Positions 9,300-19,929 are shown, counted from the stretch's first letter. The stretch: DNA of 27,500 nt from Cryptomeria japonica (GCF_030272615.1 NW_026728920.1:5001-32500), one strand, 5' to 3'. Notes: generated by a model not told the origin, from the letters alone. Numbers and translations are program-made.

Positions 9300-12200
9300 C
9301 TTGGTGCGCACAACTTGCCTGGGCTGCACACCAGGGCGGGCTCAAGATGGCACCCGCGTTCCGTTTTTTTCACTATCTTTCAAAACGGAAATTTTAAAAT
9401 CTCGTTTTTTTTTTTTTTTTGCCTTTTCTGGAAATTAGTGAAGGCAGCGCATCAAAGGTGCGCAATGCTGGTGCGAACCCGGGAGCGCTCCGATGTGTGC
9501 TCCAAGGTGCGGCGTGCACGAAGTCCGAGCCCGGCTTGCCCCGGGTGCGCACCTCGCGTGCACCTTCGCCGGGGTGAGCACCTTGGCTGGGTTGCGCGCC
9601 CTGGTGCGCACCAAGGAGCGCTCTGAAGTGTGCTCCAAGGTGCGGCGTGCACGAAGTCGGAGCTCGGTTTGCCCCGGGTGTGCACCTCGGGTGCGCACCT
9701 CGCGTGCACCTTCGCTGCGGTGGGCACCTTGGCTGGGTTGCGCGCCTTGGTGGGCACCATGCAGTGCACGAAGTCGGAGCCCGGTTTGCCCCGGGCGCGC
9801 ACCTCCGCCAGGGTGGGCACCTTGGTGCGCACAACTTGCCTGGGCTGCGCACCAGGAAGGGCTCAAGATGGCACCCGCGTTCCGTTTTTTTCACTATCTT
9901 TCAGAACGGAAATTTTAAAATATCGTTTTTTTTTGCCTTTTCTGGAAATTAGTGAAGGCAGCGCATCAAAGGTGCGCAACGCTGGTGCGAACCTGGGAGC
10001 GCTCCGATGTGTGCTCCAAGGTGCGGCGTGCACGAAGTCGGAGCCCGGTTTGCCCCGGGTGCGCCCTGGTGGGCACCATGGTGCGCACCAAGGAGCGCTC
10101 CGAAGTGTGCTCCAAGGTGCGGCCTGCACGAAGTCGGAGCCCGGTTTGCCCCGGGCGTGCACCGCGGGTGGGCACCTTGGTGCGCATGCCTTGCCTGGGC
10201 TGCGCACCAGGGCGGGCTCAAGATGGCACCCGCGTTCCGTTTTTTTCACTATCTTTCAAAACGGAAATTTTAAAATCTCATTTTTTTTTGCCTTTTCTGG
10301 AAATTAGTGAAGGCAGCGCATCAAAGGTGCGCACCTCGCTGCCCACCACGGTGCGCAACGCCGGTGGGCACCCGGGAGTGCTTCGAAGTGTGCTCCAAGG
10401 TGCTGCGTGCACGTTGTCGGAGCCCGGTTTGCCCCGGGTGCGCACCTCGCGTGCACCTTCGTCGGGGTGGGCACCTTGGCTGGGTTTGCCCCGGCTGCGC
10501 TCCGAAGCGGGGTTATTGGAGCGCCGCCTCTTTTTTTGTCGGAGCGTTTGGTGGGGTTTCTCGCATTGGCTCTTCCCAGGCCCGGTTGCCACCCTGGCGC
10601 GCACGAAGTCGGAAGTAGGGTTAATTGCCCGGGTGCGCACCTTTGCCAGGGTGGGCACCTTACCTGGGCTGTGCACCAGGGCGGGCTCAAGATGGCACCC
10701 GCGTTCCGTTTTTTTCACTATCTTTCAAAACGGAAATTTTAAAATCTCCTCTTTTTTTTGCCTTTTCTGGAAATTAGTGAAGGCAGCGCATCAAAGGTGC
10801 GCACCTCGCTGCCCACCTTGGTGTGCTCTGAGGTGCGCACCCGGGAGCGCTACGAAGTGTGCTCCAAGGTGCGGCGTGCACGTTGTCGGAGCCCGGTTTG
10901 CCCCGGGTGCGCACCTCGCCTGCACCTTGGCCGGGGTGGGCACCCTGGCTGGGTTTGCCCAGGGTGCGCTCCGAAGCGGGGTTACTGGAGCGCCCCCTCT
11001 TTTTTTGTCAGAGCGTTTGGTGGGGTTTCTCGCATTGGCTCTTCCCAGGCCCGGTTGTTGGGTGCGCTCCCACCCTGGCGCGCGCGAAGTTGGAAGTTGG
11101 GTTAATTGCCCGGGCGCGCACCTTCGCCAGGGTGGGCACCTTGGTGCGCACACCTTGGCTGGGCTGCGCACCAGGGCGGGCTCAAGATGGCACCAGCATT
11201 CCCTTTTTCTCACTATCTTTCAAAACGGAAATTTTAAAATCTCGTTTTTTTTTGCCTTTTATGGAAATTAGTGAAGGCATCGCATCAAAGGTGCGCACCT
11301 CGCTGCCCACCTTGGTGTGCTCCGAGGTGCCCACCACGGTGCGCTCCGAGGTGCCCACCACGGTGCGCAACGCCGGTGCGAACCCGGGAGCGCCCCGATG
11401 TGTGCTCCAAGGTGCGGCGTGCACGAAGCCGGACCCCGGTTTGCCCCGGGTGCGCACCTCGCGTGCACCTTGGTGCGCACACCTTGGCTGGGTTGCGCGG
11501 CCTGGTGGGCACCATGGTGCGCACCAAGGAGCGCTCCAAAGTGTGCTCCAAGGTGCGGCGTGCACGAAGTCCTAGCCCGGTTTGCCCCGGGTGCGCACCT
11601 TCGCCGCGGTGGGCACCATGGCGTGCACGAAGTCGGAGCCCGGTTTGCCCCGGGTGCGCACCTCGCGTGCACCTTCGCCGGGGTGGGCACCTCGGCTGGG
11701 TTGCGCGCCCTGGTGCGCACCAAGGAGCGCTCCGAAGTGTGCTCCAAGGTGCGGCGTGCACGAAGTCGGAGCCCGGTTTGCCCCGGGTGCGCACCTTCGC
11801 CGCGGTGGGCACCCTGGTGCGCACCATGGCGTGCACGAAGTCGGAGCCCGGTTTGCCCCGGGTGCGCACCTCGCGTGCACCTTCGGCGGGGTTGCGCGCC
11901 CTGGTGCGCACCAAGGAGCGCTCCGAAGTGTGCTCCAAGGTGCGGCGTGCACGAAGTCGGAGCCCGGTTTGCCCCGGGTGCGCACCTCGCGTGCACCTTC
12001 GGCGGGGTTGCGCGCCCTGGTGGGCACCATGGTGCGCACCAAGGAGCGCTCCGAAGTGTACTCCAAGGTGCGGCGTGCACGAAGTCGGAGCCCGGTTTGC
12101 CCCGGGTGCGCACCTCGCGTGCACCTTCGCCGCGGTGGGCACCATGGCGTGCACGAAGTCGGAGCCCGGTTTGCCCCGGGTGCGCACCTCGCGTGCACCT

Positions 12201-13947
12201 TCGCCGGGGTGGGCACCTCGGCTGGGTTGCGCGCCCTGGTGCGCACCAAGGAGCGCTCCGAAGTGTGCTCCAAGGTGCGGCGTGCACGAAGTCGGAGCCC
12301 GGTTTGCCCCGGGTGCGCACCTCGCGTGCACCTTCGCCGCGGTGGGCACCATGGCGTGCACGAAGTCGGAGCCCGGTTTGCCCCGGGTGCGCACCCCGCG
12401 TGCACCTTCGCCGGGGTGGGCACCTCGGCTGGGTTGCGCGCCCTGGTGCGCACCAAGGAGCGCTCCGAAGTGTGCTCCAAGGTGCGGCGTGCACGAAGTC
12501 GGAGCCCGGTTTGCCCCGGGTGCGCACCTCGCGTGCACCTTCGCCGCGGTGGGCACCTTGGCTGGGTTGGGCACCATTGAGCGCTCCGAAGTGTGCTCCA
12601 AGGTGCGCACCATGGCCCTCCAAGGTGCGCAGCATGGCGTGCACGAAGTCGGAGCCCGGTTTGCCCCGGGTGCGCACCTCGCGTGCACCTTCGCCAGGGT
12701 GGGCACCTCGGTGCGCACACCTTCTCAATGTTTTCTTGCCTTTTCTGGAAATTGGTGAAGGCAGCGCATCAAAGGTGCGCACCTCGGTGTGCTCCGAGGT
12801 GCGAACCCGAGAGCGCTCCGAGGTGCCCACGAAGTCGAAAGTCGGGTTAATTGCATTGTTTTCCCCGGGTGCGCTCCGAGGTGCGCAACATCGGTGCGCA
12901 CCAAGGAGGGCTCCGAAGTGTGCTCCAAGGTGCGCACGATTCGGAGCTCGGTTTGCCCGGGGTGCGCACACCTTGGCTGGGTTGCGCACCCTTTGTGCGC
13001 TCCAAGGTGCGCACGAAGTCGGAGCTCGGTTTGCCCCGGGTGCGCACCTTCGCCAGGGTGCGCACCTTGATGCGCACGCCTTGGCTGGGCTGCGCACCTT
13101 GGTGGGCGCCATGGTGCGCACCTTTCGTGCGCTCCAAGGTGCGCACGAAGTCGGAGCTCGGTTTGCCCCGGGTGCGCACCTTGGTGGGCGCCATGGTGCA
13201 CTCCGAGGTGCCCAAGATTGGTGCGCACCAAGGAGCGCTCCGAAGTGCGCTCCAAGGTGCGCAGGTGCGCGCGAAGTCGAAAGTTGGGTTAATTGTCCGG
13301 TTTGCCTCGGGTGCGCACCTTGCGTGCACCTTCGCCAGGGTGGGCGCCTTGGTGCGCACACCTTGGCTGGGCTGCGCACCCGGGCGCGCACACCTTGGCA
13401 CCCGCGTTTCCTTCATTTTAAATTTTTTTTTTTTACAATCTCTCAAGTGGGAAATTCTATAATCTCAACTTTTTTTGCCTTTTCAGGAAACTTTTGAATG
13501 GAGCGCATCATTGGTGCGCTCCGAAGTGTGCTCCAAGGTGCGCACCTCTGGTGTGCTCCAAAGCTCTCTCCAGCTGCGTGCACCTGCCCCGGCCGCGCAC
13601 CCGGCCCCGCCCAGCTTCGCTCACCTGTCCCGGGCGTCTGGTGCGGAACCTTAGAGTAAGAAACATCACCGTGCACCTTGGCCAACGTGCGCGACTCGAC
13701 CGAGCGCGCACTGGCCGAGGTGCACACCGATTTCACCTGGGTGCGCGCGCAGCACCTCGGGCGCACCGGGGTGCGCGCACAACGCCCGGGTTGCACCGTG
13801 GCCTGTGTGCTCGGGGCGCCTCGGGTGCGCGCTCGGTGTCGCCCCCGCGCGCGCGGTAGTGCGGGCAGCGCACCCCGGCCCGGCCCGGCCCCGACGAGAA
13901 CGCAAACGGGCAAAAGGTTTATTCAAATAGCATTGCGACGCCCGGCG

Positions 13948-13960
13948 AAAAACTAAGAAA
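13948..13960 (-). terminator. Pol III T-tract terminator of 5S copy 3 (interrupted)
   Basis: It has the same TTTCTTAGTTTTT arrangement as the middle gene, so the unbroken T6 in the leftmost copy is the minority form in this window. Confidence 0.8.
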
Positions 13961-14078
13961 GGGTGCAACACCGGGACTTCCCGGGAGGTCACCCATCCCA
14001 GTACTACTCCGGCCCAAGCGCGCTTAACTGCGGAGTTCTGATGGGATCCGGTGCACTAACGCTGGTATGATCGCACCC
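13961..14078 (-). rRNA. 5S rRNA: 5S ribosomal RNA, copy 3
   Basis: This is the third identical 118-nt 5S gene, in the last full macro-repeat unit and closest to the Pol I promoters (about 2.7 kb from the first TATATAGGGG). It shares the TTTCTT terminator variant with copy 2. The sequence resembles gymnosperm 5S from memory (GCGTTAGTGCACC at RNA positions 17-29), but this was not checked by alignment. Confidence 0.96.
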
Positions 14079-14811
14079 GTTATGAGCTTGTCGCAGTGTG
14101 TACTTAGCAAACCGCGACCCACGTGCGAATCCACCCCGGCCACCCACCCCCGTCGAGGTGCACACCCTCCCTCGCGAAGTGCGCCCCGTTCGCCAAGTGT
14201 GAGCCCTGCCCGGGTGCGCGCACCTTGCTAGGGCGTCGGGTGTGCACCCGGCCCGGCCTACGTGCGTGCACCTGGACGGGGCGTCGTGTGCGTGCAGTGT
14301 CCCGTCTGCAACGCGGTGCCCACACACCACCTCGGGCGCAACGACCTGCGCTCACATGTGGGCCGAGTGCACCTTGGTGCATGTTCGGGGCGCCTCGGGT
14401 GCACGCTCGATCTTGCCCCGGTGCACCAAGGCGCTCGGTTTGCCCCGGGTGCGCACTTGGTGCAAGGTGGGCACCCAAAATAGGGATCAAGCACCAAAAC
14501 ACAAGTTTCGGGATGCAAAATGGGACCCAAGGACCACAAATGCGTTCCAAGACCCATGATGGGTCCACGAGAACAAAAATGTGTTCCGAGACTTAATAAA
14601 CAAATATTGGGTTTTAGGAGAAGAAACATGCTCTGATGCCCAAAACGAGAATCGACCCCGAAAAGGCCACAGGCCAAAAGTGGGATGCGAGACAAAAAAA
14701 AATGGGACCCGAGGACCAAAATTGGGTTCCCAGGTCGAAGACAGGGCAACCGGACAAGAAACGACCTCTAAGGCTCGAAATGAGTCCCGACGACTAAAAC
14801 TTGACAAGAAG

Positions 14812-16540
14812 CACCCATCAGGCACCCAACTCGACACCCATGGGATGCCGACCCACCCGGGCTTCCACCTAGCACACCTTGGCACCCACCCACCCTCGCA
14901 CCCAACCTCGCACCCAACTTAGCACCTTTGAACCCACATTGGCACTCACCCTGACCCTGGCACCTTGGAACCCACATTGGCACTCACCTTGACCCTGGCA
15001 CCCACCTTTGCACTCACCTTGGGACCCACCCTGGCTCCCACCTCGGCACCCACCCAGACACCCACCTTGGTTCCTTGGCACCCACCTTGGATCCTTGGCA
15101 CCCACCCCGACACCCACCTTGGCACGCAACTTGGCTACTTGCCACCCACCTTGGCTCCTTGACGCCCACCCCGACAACCACCCCGTGACCTACCCTGGCT
15201 AGGGTTGGTGCACACCCACCCTGGTGCCCACCTTGGCACCCACCCCATGACCCACCTTGGCACGCACCTTAGTACCCACCCTGTTACCCACCCTAGGACC
15301 CACCCCGTGACCCACCTTGGCCAGGGTGGGTGCACCCACCCTGGTGCCCACCTTGGCACCCACCCATCCTAGCACCCAGCCTGTGACCGGGCTTGGAACC
15401 CAACCTTGCACCCGTCTTGGCCAGTGTGGGTGCGCACCCATCCTGGCACCCACGTTGTGACACACCCTTTAACCCACGCACCCTAGCAGCCACGTTGGCA
15501 CCCACCTTGGAACACAACCTAGCAACTTGGCACCCACCCCGTGACCCACCTTGGCATCCACCATAGCAGTCGCCCACTTGGCACCCACCTTGGAACCCAA
15601 GTTGGCACCCACCTCGGCACCCACCTTGACACTTGTGGACCCACCTTGCCACTCACCCTAGCATCGACCCATCCTAGCACCCACCCTGGCACCTTTGCAC
15701 CCTAGCACTCACCCATCCTAGCACCTAACCTGTGACCCACCTTTACACTCACCCTCGCACCCACCTTGGAACCCAACCTAGCACCCACCCACCCTGACAC
15801 CAACCCTAGCACCTACCCACCCTTGCACCCACCCTGTGACCCATCTTGGCACCCACCCATCCTACCACTCAACCTATCACCCACCTTCTCACCCACCTTG
15901 GCATCCACCTTAGCACCCACCCACACTGGCACCTTGGCACCCACCTCGGGCAAGGTGGGTGCACACCCACCCTGACACCCAATTTAGAACCAACCGAGCA
16001 TGTTACCCACCTTGGCACCCACATTGCAGCCCACCCTAGTACCCACCCTATGACCCACATTGGCATCCACACCCTAGCACCCAGGCACCTCGACACCCGC
16101 CTTGACACGCACCCTAGCACTAAACCTGTGACCCACCTTGGAACTCACCCTAGAACCCACCCACCCTGTGAACCACCTTGGCATCCACCTTAGCACCCAC
16201 CCACCTTGGCACCCACTCTAGCACTCACCCATCCTAACACCCAACTTGTTACCCACCTTGGCACCCGCCCTCGCGTCCACCTTGAAACCCACCCTAGCAC
16301 CCACCCACGCAGGAGCCCACCTTGGCACCCAACCTAACACCCACGCATCCTGGCACCCAACTTGTGACCCACCTTGGAACCCACCCTAGTACCCACCTTT
16401 GAACCCACTATATCACCAACCCACCTTGGCACCCACCCTATGACCCTCTTTGGAATCCACCCTAGCACGCACCCACCCTGGCACCCACCATGGAGCGCAC
16501 CCTAGCACCCACCCACCTCGGCACGCACCTCAACACCCAC
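14812..16540. repeat. C-rich minisatellite, extended tract after the macro-repeat array
   Basis: From 14812 to 15333 this matches the other units. From 15334 to about 16540 it continues as a separate 1.2-kb stretch of the same CACCCACCTTGG / CACCCACCCTAGCAC family, with more A and T substitutions (CCTAGCAC is common). The minus strand has many closely spaced GGG runs. No gene was seen in the stretch, and the open frames are low-complexity Pro/Thr/His repeats. Confidence 0.85.
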
Positions 16541-16735
16541 CTTGGTGTGCGCACTGCGCCAACCTCTCAAAGACCCTATGTGGTGCGCTCCAAAGTGTAC
16601 ACCTTTGGTGCGCTCCAAGGTGCGCACCTTTGGTGCACACCGAGGTGCACACCAAAGTGTGCACCGAGGTGAGCACCAAAGTGCACTCCAAGGTGCACAC
16701 CAAGGCGTGCACCTTTGGTGCGGTCAATGCAAACG
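16541..16735. other. Transition between minisatellite and promoter repeats
   Basis: It contains a GTGCGCACTGCGCCAACCTC segment, which elsewhere lies 3' of each promoter copy, then a short run of CCAAAGTG, CCAAGGTG and CACCTTTGGTG words centred on TGCGCA or TGTACA palindromes. It may be the remnant of a further promoter unit that lost its core. No gene was seen. Confidence 0.55.
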
Positions 16736-16824
16736 AATTCGGAAGTTGGGGTCGATGTCCTAATCGCTGCTGCAGACTACACGTATGAGAATCGGACAAA
16801 TAGCTTTATATAGGGGAGGTGTTG
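16736..16824 (+). promoter_or_regulatory. Pol I spacer promoter P1
   Basis: The core TATATAGGGGAGGTGTT starts at 16807 and matches the plant Pol I consensus TATATA(A/G)GGGG. It is preceded by CGGACAAATAGCTT (an extra T gives CTTTATATA). The upstream element ATTCGGAAGTTGGGG begins about 71 bp before the core. Confidence 0.75.
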
Positions 16825-16891
16825 CGTTTGATGGGTCGACTCCCCTGGTTGTGTGCACTGCACCAACTTCAAAGACCCTGTCTTGTTTAAG

Positions 16892-16981
16892 AAGTCAAAA
16901 GTTGGGGTGGATGTCCTAATCATTGCTGCAGTCTACGCATGTATGAGAATCAGACAAATAGCTTATATAGGGGAGGTGTTG
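16892..16981 (+). promoter_or_regulatory. Pol I spacer promoter P2
   Basis: The core is at 16964. The upstream element is AAGTCAAAAGTTGGGG at 16892. The intervening sequence reads CAGACAAATA instead of CGGACAAATA. Confidence 0.75.
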
Positions 16982-17111
16982 CATTCGGTGGGTTGACTCC
17001 CCTGGTTGTGCGCACTGCGCCAACCTCAAAGACCCCGCATAGCAGAAGAAGTCGGAAGTCGGATTTTGGTGAGCACCAAGGCGTGCACCTTTGGTGCGGT
17101 CAACGCAGACG

Positions 17112-17201
17112 AATTCAGAAGTTGGGGTGGATGTCCTAATCGTTGTTGCAGGCTACACATGTATGAGAATCAGACAAATAGCTTATATAGGGGAGGTGTT
17201 G
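17112..17201 (+). promoter_or_regulatory. Pol I spacer promoter P3
   Basis: The core is at 17184. The upstream element is of the ATTCAGAAGTTGGGG type at 17112, as in P1. It follows the 63-bp insert. Confidence 0.75.
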
Positions 17202-17268
17202 GGTTTGATGGGTCAACTCCCTTGGTTGTGCGCATTACGCCAACCTCAAAGACCTTGTTTTCGTTAAG

Positions 17269-17358
17269 AAGTCAAAAGTTGGGGTCAATGTCCTAATGGC
17301 TCCTGTAGGCTACACATGTATGAGAATCGGACAAATAGCTTATATAGGGGAGGTGTTG
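17269..17358 (+). promoter_or_regulatory. Pol I spacer promoter P4
   Basis: The core is at 17341 and the upstream element AAGTCAAAAGTTGGGG is at 17269, exactly 72 bp apart. Confidence 0.75.
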
Positions 17359-17425
17359 GGTTTGATGGGTCGACTCCCCTGGTTGTGCGCATTACGTCAA
17401 CCTCAAAGACCTTGTTTTCGTTAAG

Positions 17426-17515
17426 AAGTCAAAAGTTGGGGTCGATGTCCTAATTGCTCCTGTAGACTACACATGTATGAGAATCAGACAAATAGCTTAT
17501 ATAGGGGAGGTGTTG
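17426..17515 (+). promoter_or_regulatory. Pol I spacer promoter P5
   Basis: The core is at 17498 and the upstream element at 17426. It is nearly identical to P4, so the two probably arose by a recent duplication. Confidence 0.75.
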
Positions 17516-17582
17516 GGTTTGATGGGTTGACTCCCCTAGTTGTTCGCATTACACCAACCTCAAAGACCTTGTTTTCGTTTAG

Positions 17583-17672
17583 AAGCCGAAAGTTGGGGTC
17601 GATGTCCTAATTGCTCCTGCAGGCTACGCATGTATGAGAATCAGACAAATAGCTTATATAGGGGAGGTGTTG
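17583..17672 (+). promoter_or_regulatory. Pol I spacer promoter P6
   Basis: The core is at 17655 and the upstream element is AAGCCGAAAGTTGGGG at 17583. It is the last of the 157-bp series. Downstream sequence runs into the 38/52-bp minisatellite. Confidence 0.75.
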
Positions 17673-17799
17673 GGTTTGATGGGTCGACTCCCCTGGTTGT
17701 GCGCATTGCGCCAACCTCAAAGACCCTGCATTGCGGATGAAGTCGAAAGTCAGAGTTTGGTGTGCTACAAGGTGTGGTCGAAGGTGCTCACCTAGGTGT

Positions 17800-18420
17800 G
17801 CACCTTTGGAGCGCAGGAAAAGTGCCCTCCAAAAGTGCGCACCTTTGGAGTGCACAAAAGTGCCCTCCAAAAGTGCGCACCTTTGGAGCGCACAAAAGTG
17901 CCCTCCAAAAAGTGCCCTCCAAAAGTGCGCACCTTTGGAGCGCACAAAAGTGCCCTCCAAAAAGTGCCCTCCAAAAGTGCGCACCTTTGGAGTGCAGAAA
18001 AGTGCCCTCCAAAAAGTGCCCTCCAAAAGTGTGCACCTTTGGAGTGCACAAAAGTGCCCTCCAAAAGTGCGCACCTTTGGAGCGCAGAAAAGTGCCCTCC
18101 AAAAAGTGCCCTCCAAAAGTGCGCACCTTTGGAGCGCAGAAAAGTGCCCTCCAAAAAGTGCCCTCCAAAAGTGCGCACCTTTGGAGCGCAGAAAAGTGCC
18201 CTCCAAAAAGTGCCCTCCAAAAGTGCGCACCTTTGGAGCGCAGAAAAGTGCCCTCCAAAAAGTGCCCTCCAAAAGTGCGCACCTTTGGAGCGCACAAAAG
18301 TGCCCTCCAAAAAGTGCCCTCCAAAAGTGCGCACCTTTGGAGCGCACAAAAGTGCCCTCCAAAAGTGCGCACCTTTGGAGCGCACAAAAGTGCCCTCCAA
18401 AAGTGCGCACTTTTGGTGCG
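17800..18420. repeat. 38/52-bp minisatellite
   Basis: GTGCGCACCTTTGGAG landmarks lie at 17835, 17873, 17925, 17977, 18029, 18067, 18119, 18171, 18223, 18275, 18327 and 18365, with a variant at 18403. The spacings are only 38 or 52 bp. The 52-bp form carries one extra AGTGCCCTCCAAAA (14 bp). The tract separates the two promoter arrays. Frames stay open on both strands because the repeat lacks stop codons. Confidence 0.9.
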
Positions 18421-18451
18421 CACCAAGGCGCTGGTTCGGTCGTTGCAGGCG

Positions 18452-18541
18452 AGTTCGGAAGTTGGGGTCGATGTCCTGAGCGGAGGTGCAAACTACACAG
18501 GTGTCGGAATCGGACAAATAGCTTATATAGGGGAGGTGTAT
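18452..18541 (+). promoter_or_regulatory. Pol I spacer promoter P7
   Basis: The core is at 18524 and the upstream element AGTTCGGAAGTTGGGG at 18452. The interval contains ACACAGGTGTCGG, where the 157-bp series has ACATGTATGAG. Confidence 0.75.
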
Positions 18542-18762
18542 GCTTCGATGGGTCGACTCCCCAGGTTGAGCGCACCGCGCCAACCTCAAAGACCCTACGG
18601 TATGGATGAAGTCGGAAGTTGGGTCCGATGACCGATTCGATTAGTAGGTATGCTCATGAGGTCGGAATTTGGGTCCGATGACCTGCCATGTGCAGGAAGG
18701 CGAATGTTGGCACTGTGCGTTGCAAGGTGCACACCAAGGTGCTGGTGCGGTCTTTTTAGTCG

Positions 18763-18852
18763 AGTTCGGAAGTTGGGGTCGATGTCCTGATCGGAGGTGC
18801 AAGCTACACAGGTGTGGGAATCGGACAAATAGCTTATATAGGGGAGGTGTAT
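18763..18852 (+). promoter_or_regulatory. Pol I spacer promoter P8
   Basis: The core is at 18835 and the upstream element at 18763, 72 bp apart. The segment just before the upstream element differs from its siblings (TCTTTTTAGTCG for TCGTTGCAGGCG). Confidence 0.75.
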
Positions 18853-19073
18853 GCTTCGTTGGGTCGACTCCCCGGGTTGAGCGCACCGCGCCAACCTCAA
18901 AGACCCTACGGTATGGATGAAGTCGGAAGTTGGGTCCGATGACCGATTCGATATGTAGGCATACTCGCGAGGTCGGAATTTGGGTCCGATGACCTGCCAT
19001 GTGCAGGAAGGCGAATGTTGGCACTGTGCGTTGCAAGGTGCGCACCAAGGCGCTGGTTCGGTCGTTGCAGGCG

Positions 19074-19163
19074 AGTTCGGAAGTTGGGGTCGATGTCCTG
19101 ATCGGAGGTGCAAACTACACAGGTGTGGGAATCGGACAAATAGCTTATATAGGGGAGGTGTAT
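19074..19163 (+). promoter_or_regulatory. Pol I spacer promoter P9
   Basis: The core is at 19146 and the upstream element at 19074. It is almost identical to P8 through the core. Confidence 0.75.
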
Positions 19164-19384
19164 GCTTCGTTGGGTCGACTCCCCGGGTTGAGCGCACCGC
19201 GCCAACCTCAAAGACCCTACGGTATGGATGAAGTCGGAAGTTGTGTCCGATGACCGATTCGATATGTAGGCATACTCGCGAGGTCGGAATTTGGGTCCGA
19301 TGACCTGCCATGTGCAGGAAGGCGAATGTTGGGACTGTGCGTCGCAAGGTGCGCACCAAGGCGCTGGTGCCGTCGTTGCAGTCG

Positions 19385-19474
19385 AGTTCGGAAGTTGGGG
19401 TCGATGTCCTGGTCAGAGGTGCAAACTACACAGGTGTGGGAATCGGACAAATAGCTTATATAGGGGAGGTGTAT
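19385..19474 (+). promoter_or_regulatory. Pol I spacer promoter P10
   Basis: The core is at 19457 and the upstream element at 19385. It is the last promoter of the AGCTTATATA type; the three that follow have AACTTATATA. Confidence 0.75.
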
Positions 19475-19620
19475 GCTTCGATGGGTCGACTCCCCGGGTT
19501 GAGCGCACCGCGCCAACCTCAAAGACCCTACAGTATGGATGAAGTCGGAAGTTGGGTCCGATGACCGATTCGATACGTAGGCATATTGGCGAGGTCTGAA
19601 TTTGTGTCCGATGACCTGCC

Positions 19621-19880
19621 ATGCGCAGGAAGGCGGAATTTGGGTCCGATGACCGAGTTGATGGCGTGCCATGCGCAGAAAGGCGGAATTTGGGTCCGAT
19701 GACCGAGTTGATGTTGATGGCCCGCCATGCACAGGAAGGCGGAATTTGGGTCCGATGACCGATTTGAAGGCGTGCCATGCGCAGAAAGGCGGAGTTTGGG
19801 TCCGATGACCGAGTTGATATTGATGGCCCGCCATGCGCAGGAAGGCGGAATTTGGGTCCGATGACCTGACATACGCATGG
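19621..19880. repeat. Alternating 50/56-bp repeat
   Basis: GCGGAATTTGGGTCCGATGACC landmarks start at 19633, 19683, 19739, 19789 (GAGTTTGGG variant) and 19845, giving steps of 50, 56, 50 and 56. The longer unit carries an extra TTGATG-type hexamer. The unit derives from the coreless segment of the preceding 311-bp repeat. Confidence 0.85.
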
Positions 19881-19929
19881 AGTCCGACTCGGGGGCCGAT
19901 GTTCGATTCGATGACTTGCATTGTGGGTA

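Larger units (their letters stand above)
9300..15333. repeat. 6,034-bp IGS macro-repeat, copy C (complete, last of array)
   Basis: This copy has the same internal order as copy B. Differences I saw are A at 12060 (G at 6026) and T at 15282 (C at 9248 and 3214). After 15333 the sequence no longer follows the unit but stays in the same C-rich minisatellite family. The array edge therefore lies inside a simple repeat, as expected if unequal crossing-over between minisatellite tracts created the macro-repeat. Confidence 0.95.
16736..17760 (+). repeat. 157-bp promoter-bearing tandem repeat (six cores)
   Basis: Promoter cores lie at 16807, 16964, 17184, 17341, 17498 and 17655. The spacing is 157 bp except between the second and third, where a 63-bp insert (GTGAGCACCAAGGCGTGCAC and following) makes it 220. 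Each unit is: upstream element, core, GATGGGTCGACTCCCC-like segment, then GCGCCAACCTCAAAGACC. Confidence 0.9.
18421..19620 (+). repeat. 311-bp promoter-bearing tandem repeat (four cores)
   Basis: Cores lie at 18524, 18835, 19146 and 19457, exactly 311 bp apart. Each unit contains one complete promoter and two further GAAGTCGGAAGTTGGG/GAGGTCGGAATTTGGG segments followed by TCCGATGACC but without a TATATA core, then AAGGTGCGCACCAAGGCGCTGG. Confidence 0.9.

Noticed and set aside
16833-16843. tRNA/Pol III B-box-like GGGTCGACTCC downstream of the Pol I cores
   Set aside because: It resembles GGTTCGANTCC but the central bases vary among copies (GGGTTGACTCC, GGGTCAACTCC), and no A box or cloverleaf partner was found.
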